A stretch of 32,389 bases of DNA from UMGS1781 sp045628105 (GTDB lineage Bacteria; Bacillota; Clostridia; TANB77; CAG-508), in assembly GCA_045628105.1 (NCBI GenBank), contig JAZQOX010000002.1, positions 1 to 32,389 of the forward strand, read 5' to 3'. Of the stretch, positions 7,373 to 15,472 are shown in pieces. Numbering within the stretch: position 1 is the first letter of the stretch; each line of letters starts with the position of its first letter. The notes beneath the pieces are model-generated. The model saw only the letters and a list, made by a program, of their open reading frames with translations. It was not told the DNA's origin and searched no databases. Both the position numbers and the translations under genes were made by a program.

Positions 7373-9631
7373 ATGGATTTAATAGAAGGATTAAACAATA
7401 AACAAAAGGAAGCTGTACTTGCTACAAGCGGACCATGTCTGGTTATTGCTGGAGCAGGAAGTGGAAAAACAAAAGTTTTAACACACAAAATAGCATATTT
7501 AATAGAGGAAGAGAATATCAAACCATGGAATATTCTTGCAATAACATTTACAAACAAAGCAGCAGCAGAGATGAAAGAAAGAATAACAAAATTAATAGGA
7601 GACAATGCAAATGAAATGTGGATAGGAACATTCCACTCAATTTGTATAAGAATATTAAGAAAATATATAGACAGAGTTGGATATAGTTCAGATTTTGTAA
7701 TATTTGATTCATCTGACCAAAAAACATTAGTAAAACAATGCATTAAAGCATTAAATTTAGATGATAAAATATTTACAGATAGAAGTGTCTTATCAGAAAT
7801 TAGTAATAGCAAAAATGAAATGCTTACACCAGTTCAATATTCATTAAGAACAAATAATGAAATTAGAAAAGAGAAAATAGCACAAGTTTATGAAATGTAT
7901 CAGAAAAAATTAAAGGAAAATAATGCCCTAGATTTTGATGATATTATTAATTTAACAATTCAAATACTAACCGAAAATCCTGATGCATTGGAGTATTATT
8001 CTGATAAATTTAAATATGTTCTAGTAGATGAGTATCAGGACACAAATAAAGCTCAGTTTACATTAATAACTTTGTTATCAAGCAGATTTGGAAATATTAC
8101 AGTTGTAGGAGATAACGACCAGGGAATATATTCTTTTAGAGGCGCAGATATTTCAAATATATTAAATTTTGAAAAAGACTTTCCAGGAACACAAATTATA
8201 AAATTGGAACAAAACTATAGATCAACAAAAGCAATACTTGATGCAGCAAATGCAGTTATAAAACATAATGAGAAAAAATATGAAAAAAACTTATGGACAG
8301 AAGCAGAAGGAGGACATCTTCCAACAGTAATTAGAGCAGATAACGAATATGAAGAAGCTAATTTTATTGTTGAGCAAATAAATAAATTAAAAAGAGAAGA
8401 GTACTATAAATATAATGATTTTACAGTTTTATATAGAATGAATGCTCAATCTCGTAGTATAGAAGATATTTTTAGAAGAGAAAATATACCATATAAAATG
8501 ATAGGCGGACTAAAATTCTATGAAAGAAAAGAAATAAAAGATGCTATTGCATATTTAAGATTAATTCACAATCAGGCTGATAATTTAAGCTTACAAAGAG
8601 TAATTAATGAACCTAAAAGAGGAATAGGACAAACAAGTTTAGATAAAATTGAAAATCTAAGTGCAATACATGGTATATCTATGTATGAAATAATAAAAAA
8701 AGCAGATGAATTCGGATTAAATAAAGTATTTTTAAATTCAAGAGAATTTATACAAACAATAGAAGAATTATCAAGTAAAAAAGATGATATGCTAATATCA
8801 GATCTTTTAAAAGAAGTACTAAGTAAAACAGGATATACAAAAGCATTAGAACTTGAAAATACAGCACAAGCAGAAAGCAGAATAGAAAACTTGGACGAAT
8901 TCTTGACAGTTGCAATGGAATTTGAAGAGGAAAATGCAGAAAATAGTTTAGCAGAATTCTTAGAAAGCATTACACTTTCAAGTGATATAGATGGAATGGA
9001 AGAATCTGAAGATTCAGTTACTTTAATGACATTACATAGTGCAAAGGGATTAGAGTTCCCAGTTGTATTTTTAATTGGTATGGAAGAAGGACTTTTCCCA
9101 AGTTATAAATCAATAGGAGAACAAAGAGAACTAGAAGAAGAAAGAAGACTTTGCTATGTTGGAATAACAAGAGCAAAAGAGTATTTATTCTTAACATGTG
9201 CAAAACAAAGAACAATATTTGGTTCAACAACATGCAATAAAATATCAAGATTTATTGGTGAAATACCATCTGAATTGTTAGAGGGTGCAAACGAACTAGA
9301 AAAACCAAGCAAAGTAAGAGAAGACACAGAATGGACATATGGAAATAAAATTAGCAAGGGACCAGTATACTCAGTTGGAGAAAAACCAAAAACAGCATTT
9401 GCATTTAGAACAGCAGAAAGCTTCCTAAACAACATGGTAGCAGCAAAACCAGTAACTGTAGACTTAGGACAATATAAATCAGGACAAACAATATATCACA
9501 AAAAATTTGGAGAAGGTGTAATAACAGATATAGCACCAGAAGGAGACGACTTAAAACTAGACATATCATTCGAAAAAGTAGGACACAAACGCTTAATGGC
9601 AAAATATGCAAACCTAGAAATAAGAGGATAG
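7373..9631 (+). CDS. pcrA: ATP-dependent DNA helicase PcrA (UvrD/Rep type)
   Basis: PcrA is the essential 3'-5' superfamily 1 helicase of Gram-positive bacteria; it removes RecA filaments and serves excision repair and rolling-circle replication. The 752-residue protein has Walker A AGAGSGKT (residues 26-33), TFTNKAAAEMKER, DEYQDTN, GDNDQGIYSFRGAD, LEQNYRST, TLHSAKGLEFP and YVGITRAKE in the usual order. The C-terminal segment with KSGQTIYHKKFGEGVITDI is the RNA polymerase-binding Tudor-like domain found in PcrA. The length is normal. A GGAG site precedes ATG by nine bases. A large imperfect inverted repeat begins at the stop codon. Confidence 0.96.
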   Translation: MDLIEGLNNKQKEAVLATSGPCLVIAGAGSGKTKVLTHKIAYLIEEENIKPWNILAITFTNKAAAEMKERITKLIGDNANEMWIGTFHSICIRILRKYIDRVGYSSDFVIFDSSDQKTLVKQCIKALNLDDKIFTDRSVLSEISNSKNEMLTPVQYSLRTNNEIRKEKIAQVYEMYQKKLKENNALDFDDIINLTIQILTENPDALEYYSDKFKYVLVDEYQDTNKAQFTLITLLSSRFGNITVVGDNDQGIYSFRGADISNILNFEKDFPGTQIIKLEQNYRSTKAILDAANAVIKHNEKKYEKNLWTEAEGGHLPTVIRADNEYEEANFIVEQINKLKREEYYKYNDFTVLYRMNAQSRSIEDIFRRENIPYKMIGGLKFYERKEIKDAIAYLRLIHNQADNLSLQRVINEPKRGIGQTSLDKIENLSAIHGISMYEIIKKADEFGLNKVFLNSREFIQTIEELSSKKDDMLISDLLKEVLSKTGYTKALELENTAQAESRIENLDEFLTVAMEFEEENAENSLAEFLESITLSSDIDGMEESEDSVTLMTLHSAKGLEFPVVFLIGMEEGLFPSYKSIGEQRELEEERRLCYVGITRAKEYLFLTCAKQRTIFGSTTCNKISRFIGEIPSELLEGANELEKPSKVREDTEWTYGNKISKGPVYSVGEKPKTAFAFRTAESFLNNMVAAKPVTVDLGQYKSGQTIYHKKFGEGVITDIAPEGDDLKLDISFEKVGHKRLMAKYANLEIRG

Positions 9632-9695
9632 CCAGCTAAAATGGAGGGCGAACAATGGCGATTTTAATCGCCATTGTTCCCCGTCCATTTTGGCT
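9630..9695. repeat. Large inverted repeat after pcrA
   Basis: Arms 9638-9664 and 9665-9691 pair over about 27 bases with only two mismatches around the GGGCG/CCCCG segment. A further AGCCA/TGGCT pairing lies outside an asymmetric three-base insert. The first base pair overlaps the last bases of the pcrA stop codon. It may terminate pcrA transcripts, since a T-rich stretch follows. It carries CCCCGTCC in one arm and so shares the GGGACGG-type core with the element at 3704-3763. Confidence 0.8.
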
Positions 9696-9717
9696 TTTGT
9701 GAGTGGTTAATAAAATT

Positions 9718-9747
9718 TTGTATAAAAATTTTTTTCTTGTCTATAAT
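9718..9747 (+). promoter_or_regulatory. Possible promoter of the coat-type gene pair
   Basis: TTGTAT (9718-9723) and TATAAT (9742-9747) are 18 bases apart, 39 bases before the ATG at 9787. A second TATAAT at 9755-9760 has no good -35 partner. A sporulation sigma factor might be expected for these genes, but I cannot see a clear motif for one. Confidence 0.45.
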
Positions 9748-9786
9748 ATATTTGTATAATAAAGATAAAGGAAGGATGAGGTAAAT

Positions 9787-9972
9787 ATGGCAGATTTAAG
9801 TCAGGTAGAGTTACAAAATTTAAGACATTTGATAGGTGCACAGGATACTTCTTATCAAAAATTTAACACTTATGCGTCTCAATGTGTTGATCCACAAATT
9901 AAGCAAATGTTTACAAAAGCTGCACAAGATACTTTAAATACTAAACAAAAATTATTAAATTTTTTAAATTAG
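9787..9972 (+). CDS. Small CotF-like spore coat or ferritin-like helical protein
   Basis: The 61-residue protein is almost entirely predicted helix (VELQNLRHLIGAQDTSYQKF, then CVDPQIKQMFTKAAQDT). This resembles the small coat-F related proteins of clostridia, which form a helical hairpin or half of a ferritin-like bundle. It has one cysteine and no metal-ligand set, membrane segment or signal. A GGAAGGATGAGG stretch precedes ATG. It lies nine bases before a clearer CotF-family gene, with which it is surely cotranscribed; the pair may form a complex. The family call is by overall pattern and by the neighbour. Confidence 0.65.
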   Translation: MADLSQVELQNLRHLIGAQDTSYQKFNTYASQCVDPQIKQMFTKAAQDTLNTKQKLLNFLN

Positions 9973-9981
9973 GAGGTTATT

Positions 9982-10227
9982 ATGGAAGAAAAATATATGG
10001 TTAATGATATTTTAGAAAGTACAAAGGCAAGTTTAGCAACATATCAAGGAGTAATTGCAGAAGCTGAAAATATGAATTTAAGACAAACAATTCAAACAAT
10101 AAGAAATAATGACGAAACATTTCAGTACGAATTATTTAAGGTAGCACAACTAAAAGGATATTACACACCTGCGTCACAAGCACCACAAACAGAAATAGAT
10201 AAAGTAAAAAATGAAGTATCAAAATAA
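9982..10227 (+). CDS. CotF-family spore coat protein
   Basis: The 81-residue protein matches the Coat_F pattern seen in Bacillota: KYMVNDILESTKASLATY, then a second helix with LRQTIQTIRNNDETFQYELF and a short tail with KGYYTPA. Family members are found in the spore coat of Bacillus and are widespread in spore-forming clostridia, where their role is mostly untested. AGGAGG is seven bases before ATG. No transmembrane or secretion signal is visible. A perfect 12-base dyad follows the gene and abuts the next promoter. Confidence 0.8.
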   Translation: MEEKYMVNDILESTKASLATYQGVIAEAENMNLRQTIQTIRNNDETFQYELFKVAQLKGYYTPASQAPQTEIDKVKNEVSK

Positions 10228-10233
10228 AAATGT

Positions 10234-10262
10234 ACTAGTAAATCTAATTTAGATTTACTAGT
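10234..10262. terminator. Perfect dyad, terminator or operator
   Basis: ACTAGTAAATCT (10234-10245) and its exact complement (10251-10262) flank a five-base A/T loop. The dyad begins seven bases after the CotF-family stop codon. It lacks a following T run and touches the -35 box (10263) of the next promoter, so it could be a weak terminator, an operator, or both. Confidence 0.6.
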
Positions 10263-10291
10263 TTGAAATTAATAAAAACCTATGGTATAAT
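10263..10291 (+). promoter_or_regulatory. Predicted σA promoter of the L,D-transpeptidase
   Basis: TTGAAA (10263-10268), a 17-base spacer and TATAAT (10286-10291) form a near-consensus promoter. It shows that the long open frame beginning at 10263 starts too early; translation should begin at the ATG at 10314. Confidence 0.8.
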
Positions 10292-10313
10292 ACAAAAGGT
10301 GATTTTTAACAAA

Positions 10314-11333
10314 ATGAAAAAGAAATTAATAATTGGAATAGCAGTTTTAATATGTGTTTTAGTAGTAATTACAGCAACTATGATATACATAAAAGTAAAA
10401 GAAAAAAAGAATAATACTGAAGAAAAAAGTATTGAAGTTTTTGAAAGCTTAGATGAAGAAGACATTGTATTTGAAATAAATGAACAAGACGTGAATACAG
10501 AACAAAAAGAAGAGGGAAATAAAAAAGAAAACGAGAAAGAAATAAAAAATTTAAATAATGAGCAAGCTACACCAAAGCCAGTAGCTTCAAGTAACAAATA
10601 TTACATTAAAATAAATAATGCAGCAAATGTTGTTACTATTTATGAAAAAGATGAAAATGGTGAGTATAATAATCCAGTTAAGGCTATGATTTGTTCAACA
10701 GGCACAGCAACTCCAGCTTCTGGAAAATATCCAATAAAGTATAGATGGACATGGTTAAAACTTTTTGGTAATGTATGGGGTCACTATGTTACTCAAATAA
10801 ACGGAAACATATTGTTTCATTCAGTACCATATTTAGAAAAGGCAGAAAATACATTAGAATATTGGGAATACGATAAACTTGGAACAAGAGCATCAATGGG
10901 TTGCATTAGATTAAAAATAAGTGACGCAAAATGGATATATGAAAATATTCCGTCAGGGACAATTGTAGAATTTTACTCTGATACAAATCCGGGACCACTT
11001 GGAAAACCTTCTGCAATGAAAATATCTGATAATGTAGAATGTAGAAATTGGGATCCAACAGATCCAAACATAAATAATCCATGGAATAATCAAAAAGTTG
11101 AAGAAGTACCTGTTGTAGAGGAACAAACAACACCTACAAAGGAAAATATTGAACAAGACACTCAAAATAATGAAGTAGAAAATATTATTGGTGATGACGA
11201 AACAAATAATACAATAGATGAACCAATAGTTGAAGAAGAACAAAATGAATTAATTAATAATCAGGTCGAAGATGAATCTAACGAAGTGGAAGAAAATGAA
11301 GTAAATGAAATAATAGATGAAAATATAAATTAA
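10314..11333 (+). CDS. Membrane-anchored L,D-transpeptidase (YkuD domain)
   Basis: This enzyme forms or remodels 3-3 type peptidoglycan cross-links outside the membrane. The 339-residue protein has a membrane anchor (about residues 4-25), a charged linker, and a YkuD domain (about 95-215) with His169 in LFHSVPY and the catalytic Cys197 in SMGCIRL. The tail beyond about 240 is rich in Glu and Asn and repetitive (EENEVNEI type), probably a flexible wall-spanning segment. The ATG at 10314 is chosen because a promoter covers 10263-10291 and an AAAGGTGAT site lies in between. An M23 endopeptidase gene follows with its own promoter, so two wall enzymes are adjacent. Confidence 0.9.
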   Translation: MKKKLIIGIAVLICVLVVITATMIYIKVKEKKNNTEEKSIEVFESLDEEDIVFEINEQDVNTEQKEEGNKKENEKEIKNLNNEQATPKPVASSNKYYIKINNAANVVTIYEKDENGEYNNPVKAMICSTGTATPASGKYPIKYRWTWLKLFGNVWGHYVTQINGNILFHSVPYLEKAENTLEYWEYDKLGTRASMGCIRLKISDAKWIYENIPSGTIVEFYSDTNPGPLGKPSAMKISDNVECRNWDPTDPNINNPWNNQKVEEVPVVEEQTTPTKENIEQDTQNNEVENIIGDDETNNTIDEPIVEEEQNELINNQVEDESNEVEENEVNEIIDENIN

Positions 11334-11429
11334 AAAGAGAAAAAAAGAGAAAAATATAGTAAAAAAGAGTAAAACTGAGATTTTAAAATAAAAATAAAAA
11401 ACAATCAATGGCAAAAATCATACCAAAAT

Positions 11430-11458
11430 TTGCTAAACTATTTAATAAGTGGTATAAT
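11430..11458 (+). promoter_or_regulatory. Predicted σA promoter of the M23 peptidase
   Basis: TTGCTA (11430-11435), a 17-base spacer and TATAAT (11453-11458) lie about 25 bases before the coding region. The 11334-11429 part of the gap is A-rich and shows no other clear feature. Confidence 0.65.
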
Positions 11459-11483
11459 AAAATAGATTGATGATAATAAAGAG

Positions 11484-12473
11484 GTGTTTAAAATTTTAAT
11501 AAAGAGTATAAAAAATATATTCGCACACATAAGAAGTTCATTAAAATTAATATTAATTATAGCATTATCTACAATTTTAATAATAGGAATAATATCAATA
11601 TTTTATAAACCAGCATATGCAGTTACCTTAAATGGAGAATTTGTTGGATATACAAATGATAAAAACGGATTACAGAAAGAAATAAACAGTTATATGAAAG
11701 GCGTTGAAGAAGAAAACATTGCTTTTGTTGATGTTGAAACTTTGCCAGAATATTCATTATGTTTTGTTAAAAGAGATACTTCAGATAGTGGAGAAGAGAT
11801 TTTAAATTCCGTAAAAGATATGGGAACTACATATTATGAATGCTATGCTATTACATTAAAAGATGAAGAAAAATATTATGTAGCATCAAAAGATGAAGCA
11901 GAAGAAATTGTTAATACTTTAAAAAAGAAAAATAGCAATAACATAAGTGATATAGCATATACAGAAGTATATGATACAAATTCAAAAGAATATTCAGATA
12001 AAGATACAATAGTAGCTGGACTATATGAAAAGAAAGTGTATTATAGTACATCATCTTCTTATGGGTATGGTGTAACAACGGCTAAACTAGATGTAAATAT
12101 TAGTTTAATAAAACCAATTGAAACTGGATATACAATAACATCAAGATTTGGTACAAGAAGTAGTGGAATGCATAAAGGATTAGATGTTGCAGCACCAATG
12201 GGAACTCCAATACATGCAGCTTCAAGTGGAACAGTTACAACAGCAGGATGGACAGATACAGGATATGGAAATTACATTATAATATCTCATGGTGATGGTA
12301 TAGAAACTCTATATGGACATTGTAGTCAATTATATGTTTCAGCAGGAGATTATGTATCACAAGGAGATGTTATAGGTGCGGTTGGATCAACAGGATGGTC
12401 AACAGGACCTCATTTACACTTAGAAATAAGGGTAAATGGAACAAGAGTTAACCCACAATATTATTTATATTAA
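11484..12473 (+). CDS. Membrane-anchored M23 peptidoglycan endopeptidase
   Basis: The protein has a membrane segment (about residues 20-42), an extracellular region of about 160 residues without a clear motif, and a C-terminal LytM/M23 domain. The zinc ligands are intact: HKGLD, and HLHLE near the end, with YGHCS between. It should cut peptide bridges of peptidoglycan in wall growth or sporulation. An intact metal site argues against a scaffold of the SpoIIQ type that has lost a ligand. The start is uncertain: the only standard start upstream of the membrane segment is GTG 11484, which itself overlaps the best ribosome-site-like sequence AAGAGGTG (11479-11486). Initiation at a rare codon just downstream (ATT 11493 or TTA 11496) is possible. 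Confidence 0.88.
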   Translation: MFKILIKSIKNIFAHIRSSLKLILIIALSTILIIGIISIFYKPAYAVTLNGEFVGYTNDKNGLQKEINSYMKGVEEENIAFVDVETLPEYSLCFVKRDTSDSGEEILNSVKDMGTTYYECYAITLKDEEKYYVASKDEAEEIVNTLKKKNSNNISDIAYTEVYDTNSKEYSDKDTIVAGLYEKKVYYSTSSSYGYGVTTAKLDVNISLIKPIETGYTITSRFGTRSSGMHKGLDVAAPMGTPIHAASSGTVTTAGWTDTGYGNYIIISHGDGIETLYGHCSQLYVSAGDYVSQGDVIGAVGSTGWSTGPHLHLEIRVNGTRVNPQYYLY

Positions 12474-12478
12474 AAAGC

Positions 12479-12508
12479 AAACAGCTAGTTTTTACTAGCT
12501 GTTTTGTT
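12479..12508. terminator. Bidirectional terminator, M23 gene and mecA
   Basis: An 11-base perfect stem (12479-12489 with 12494-12504) closes on TTTT and is followed by a T-rich run. The other strand has an A/T-rich flank too. It sits between two convergent stop codons. Confidence 0.88.
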
Positions 12509-12509
12509 T

Positions 12510-13139
12510 TTAATTAAAATATTTTAAGCAAGTAGAAATAGCATTTTTTGATATAATTGTCTTACCGTATTCTTTAAGCTTCCTTTCAAATAACGCATCA
12601 CTTTTAATTTTATTGCTAAATTCTGAAATGATACAAGAAAATTTCTTTAGCTCGGGAATATCTAATTTAAGATTATTTAAAATCAAATAATAATTATTTT
12701 TATAAAAGACAAGAGATGTGTTTTTAAATTTGTTTAAGTATTCCTGTGTAGAGCGTGTTTTCATATATGTACAAAAATCACAAAATTCGTCAAACGTATT
12801 AAACAAATATATCGAAAGCATTTTATTTGGCTTAATAAGATGTTTTTTAATTTTAGGCCTTAAGGAAGGCATCTTAAGAATATCATTTGTTTCAGGCTTT
12901 ACTCTTGTAACAGTTAAAATAAAATTCCCATCTGAAGATGCTAAGGCTTCAATAATTAATTTATAGTTATTAGTTTTAAAACCAACTTCTGTTTCGGCCT
13001 TATTAAGCATTTCCAAGAACAAATCTTGTGTTTCTTCAGAATTGGACATAAAATCATGTAAATCTATATTATTTTCTTGCAAATCTTTTGTATTTAAAAA
13101 AATTCTAATCTTGTTTTCGTTCAACTTTTCAATGCGCAT
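12510..13139 (-). CDS. mecA: Adaptor protein MecA
   Basis: MecA delivers client proteins to the ClpC-ClpP protease; in Bacillus subtilis it targets the competence regulator ComK. The 209-residue protein starts with the family signature MRIEKLNENKIRIFL and has NIDLHDFMSNSEETQDLFLEM. A poorly conserved linker (about 95-110) is followed by the C-terminal ClpC-binding domain. The start is set at the ATG at 13139, where family members start, rather than the TTG at 13145; a GGAGG site lies upstream at 13150-13154. It is a single-gene unit. comEA elsewhere in the window makes a competence role conceivable, but MecA also acts in general proteolysis. Confidence 0.9.
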   Translation of the reverse strand: MRIEKLNENKIRIFLNTKDLQENNIDLHDFMSNSEETQDLFLEMLNKAETEVGFKTNNYKLIIEALASSDGNFILTVTRVKPETNDILKMPSLRPKIKKHLIKPNKMLSIYLFNTFDEFCDFCTYMKTRSTQEYLNKFKNTSLVFYKNNYYLILNNLKLDIPELKKFSCIISEFSNKIKSDALFERKLKEYGKTIISKNAISTCLKYFN

Positions 13140-13313
13140 TAGCAAAATACCTCCAAGTTATTTTATAATACAATTATATCACCATTTTAGCAGAATTTAA
13201 ATGATAAAATAATGGAAAAACATTCTCAAAATAATATATTCAATAAGAATCAAAATAGTGATTTTAAATTTTTTGAATTATAACACAATTTTAATAAAAA
13301 ATAAACATATATC

Positions 13314-13342
13314 TTGAAAAAAAATATTTTTACATATATAAT
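13314..13342 (+). promoter_or_regulatory. Predicted σA promoter of the DUF4321-radC-mreBC group
   Basis: TTGAAA (13314-13319), a 17-base spacer and TATAAT (13337-13342) precede ATG 13373 by 30 bases. The rest of the 13146-13372 gap has no other clear feature. Confidence 0.75.
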
Positions 13343-13372
13343 AAATAAATAGTAAAATAGGAGGAAAAATAT

Positions 13373-13630
13373 ATGGCTACAAGAGAAAAAAATATATGGA
13401 TACTAATAATATTTTTACTAGCAGGTCTTGTTATAGGTGGTTTATTGGGGGAACTATCTACACAAGTTGAATTCTTAGGATGGTTATCATACGGAAAGGA
13501 ATTTGGATTAACTCAACCGGTAACATTGGACTTGAGCATAATGACAGTTACATTTGGAATCTGGTTTAAGTTAAATATTGCAAGTATAATTGGGATGGTA
13601 TTAGCAGTATTTATATATGAAAAAATATAG
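13373..13630 (+). CDS. DUF4321 family small membrane protein
   Basis: This 85-residue protein has two membrane segments (about residues 8-27 and 62-82) with the conserved GGLLGEL after the first and a middle LDLSIMTVTFGIWFKLNIASI. It matches the DUF4321 pattern common in clostridia, where it often sits beside radC or the mre genes as here. No molecular function is known. AGGAGG lies nine bases before ATG. radC follows after 34 bases. Confidence 0.85.
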   Translation: MATREKNIWILIIFLLAGLVIGGLLGELSTQVEFLGWLSYGKEFGLTQPVTLDLSIMTVTFGIWFKLNIASIIGMVLAVFIYEKI

Positions 13631-13664
13631 ATAAAATAAAGGTGGATTTTGAGAAAGGAATAGT

Positions 13665-14351
13665 ATGAAAATCAAAGAATTACCTTTATCAGAGAGACCT
13701 TATGAAAAGATGAAAATATACGGAGAAAGTAATTTATCAAATGCAGAGTTACTCGCTATAATAATAAAAACAGGAACAAAAGAAGAATCTTCAATTTCTA
13801 TTGCACAAAAAATATTAAAACTAAAGGAAAAAAGCGGTGAAGAAGGATTAAGATTTTTGCAAGAAATTTCTATAGAGGAATTTATGCAAATAAAAGGAAT
13901 AGGAAAAGTTAAGGCAATTCAACTAAAAGCGATTTGCGAATTAACTAAGAGAATATCAAGACCTATAAATAACGAGAGAAAAACAATTAAAAGTCCAGAA
14001 GATGTTGCTAATTTAATGATACCAGAATTAAGATATGAGAAAAGAGAAATTGCAAAGGTATTAATATTAAATAGTAAAAATGTTATTTTAAGGATAACAA
14101 ATATAGCGCTAGGAGGAGCAAATTTTGCATGTATTGAGCCAAAAGATGTATTATCAGAAGCGATTAAAATGCAGGCACCAAAAATTATTTTAGTTCATAA
14201 TCATCCAAGCGGAGATATAAAACCAAGTAAGGCAGATTATAACGTTACAGATAGAATATATGAGGCAGCAGAGATTCTAGGAATTAAATTATTAGATCAT
14301 ATTATTATTGGGGATGGAGTTTATAATAGTTTGTTATCAAAAGAAAAATAA
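13665..14351 (+). CDS. radC: RadC-like JAB-domain protein
   Basis: The 228-residue protein has the RadC N-terminus (KELPLSERPYEKM, GESNLSNAELLAIIIKTGT), a helix-hairpin-helix around KGIGKVKAIQLKA (about residues 75-90), and a C-terminal JAB/MPN metal-site domain with VHNHPSGDIKPSKAD. The His-x-His, Ser and Asp positions are intact. RadC was first linked to DNA repair in E. coli, but that role was later withdrawn; the biochemical function is unsettled. Its position directly before mreB is a conserved arrangement in Bacillota. The mreB start lies 22 bases downstream. Confidence 0.93.
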   Translation: MKIKELPLSERPYEKMKIYGESNLSNAELLAIIIKTGTKEESSISIAQKILKLKEKSGEEGLRFLQEISIEEFMQIKGIGKVKAIQLKAICELTKRISRPINNERKTIKSPEDVANLMIPELRYEKREIAKVLILNSKNVILRITNIALGGANFACIEPKDVLSEAIKMQAPKIILVHNHPSGDIKPSKADYNVTDRIYEAAEILGIKLLDHIIIGDGVYNSLLSKEK

Positions 14352-14373
14352 TACTTTAGAAAGGATAAAACGC

Positions 14374-15405
14374 ATGAATTTATTAGTTTTAAAAGGAAAA
14401 GATATAGGAATTGATTTAGGTACATCAAATACATTAGTTACTTTAAGTGGTAAGGGTGTAATAATAAATGAACCTTCAGTTGTAGCTATTGATAAAAAAA
14501 CAAATGAGATAATAGCTACAGGCTATGAAGCAAGGGAAATGCTAGGAAGAACGCCTTCTGATATAGAAGCAGTAAAACCATTGAAAGATGGAGTAATAGC
14601 AGATTTTTCGGCAACACAACTAATGTTAAAAAATTTAGTTACAAAGGTTGCACAAAAATACAATATAGGAAGACCGAGGGTTGTGGTAGGTGTGCCATCA
14701 GGAATAACTGAGGTTGAGGAAAGAGCTGTTCAAGAATCTGTTATACGAGCTGGTGCAAAAGAGGTTTTTCTAATAGAGGAACCAATGGCAGCAGCAATTG
14801 GTGCTGGACTAGATGTTGCAGAGCCAACAGGCAATATTGTTGTTGATATTGGAGGAGGAACAACAGAAGTTGCAGTTGTATCACTTGGTGGTATAGTTGT
14901 AAGCAACTCAATAAGAACAGCAGGAGATGAACTAGATGAAGACATTGTTAATTATGTAAAAAAAGAAATGGGATTAGCAATAGGTTTAACAACAGCAGAA
15001 AATGTAAAAACTAATATAGGATGTGTTTTACCATTAATGACAGAAATGAGTATGGAAATTAAGGGAAGAGATCTAAACACGGGATATCCAAGGACTGTAA
15101 CAATAACATCATCACAAGTTCAAGAAGCTATAAAAAATTCAGTGTCTGAAATAGTAGATGTAATAAAAATTACACTAGAAAAAACACCACCAGAATTAGC
15201 AGCAGATATTGTAGAAAAAGGAGTAATGATAACCGGAGGGGGAGCATTACTAAAAAATATTGATCAATTAATAAGTCAAAAGATAGAAATGCCAGTATAC
15301 ATTGCAGAAGAACCTTTACAATGCGTAGTAAAAGGAACAGGAAAAACATTAGCAGATTTAGAAAAACTAAGAGATGTATTAATAAATGCAAGAAAAAGAA
15401 GATAG
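14374..15405 (+). CDS. mreB: Rod-shape determining protein MreB
   Basis: MreB is the actin-like ATPase that forms membrane-bound filaments and steers lateral wall synthesis. The 343-residue protein shows the phosphate-1 motif GIDLGTSNTLV, RPRVVVGVPSGITEVE, IEEPMAAAIGAGL, the phosphate-2 motif VVDIGGGTTEVAV and the adenosine motif TGGGALL. The start is the ATG at 14374 with an AAAGGA site just before it; an in-frame ATG at 14308 lies inside radC and is rejected. It could be a paralogue such as Mbl, but linkage to radC and mreC favours MreB itself. A perfect hairpin lies between it and mreC. Confidence 0.95.
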   Translation: MNLLVLKGKDIGIDLGTSNTLVTLSGKGVIINEPSVVAIDKKTNEIIATGYEAREMLGRTPSDIEAVKPLKDGVIADFSATQLMLKNLVTKVAQKYNIGRPRVVVGVPSGITEVEERAVQESVIRAGAKEVFLIEEPMAAAIGAGLDVAEPTGNIVVDIGGGTTEVAVVSLGGIVVSNSIRTAGDELDEDIVNYVKKEMGLAIGLTTAENVKTNIGCVLPLMTEMSMEIKGRDLNTGYPRTVTITSSQVQEAIKNSVSEIVDVIKITLEKTPPELAADIVEKGVMITGGGALLKNIDQLISQKIEMPVYIAEEPLQCVVKGTGKTLADLEKLRDVLINARKRR

Positions 15406-15409
15406 GTGA

Positions 15410-15442
15410 TGTGCAAATTTGGGACTGTCCCAAATTTGCACA
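15410..15442. repeat. Perfect 15-base hairpin between mreB and mreC
   Basis: TGTGCAAATTTGGGA (15410-15424) pairs perfectly with 15428-15442 around a CTG loop. It starts five bases after the mreB stop codon and ends 19 bases before the mreC GGAGG site. It has no T run, so it is unlikely to be a simple strong terminator. The GGGAC...TCCC core links it to the other intergenic inverted repeats of the window. Confidence 0.85.
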
Positions 15443-15472
15443 AAAGATGGACATTCTGATTGGAGGCATATT

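Noticed and set aside
9755..9760. Second TATAAT before the coat-type genes as the main -10 box
   Set aside because: The nearest -35-like sequence (TTGTCT, 9737-9742) is only 12 bases away; the upstream pair has better spacing.
13212..13283. A 23-codon open frame (ATG 13212 to TAA 13281) upstream of the DUF4321 gene
   Set aside because: No ribosome binding site, composition of random AT-rich DNA, and no recognisable protein pattern.
14308..14310. ATG in radC as the mreB start
   Set aside because: It would add 22 residues not found in MreB; the ATG at 14374 has a ribosome site and the normal N-terminus.
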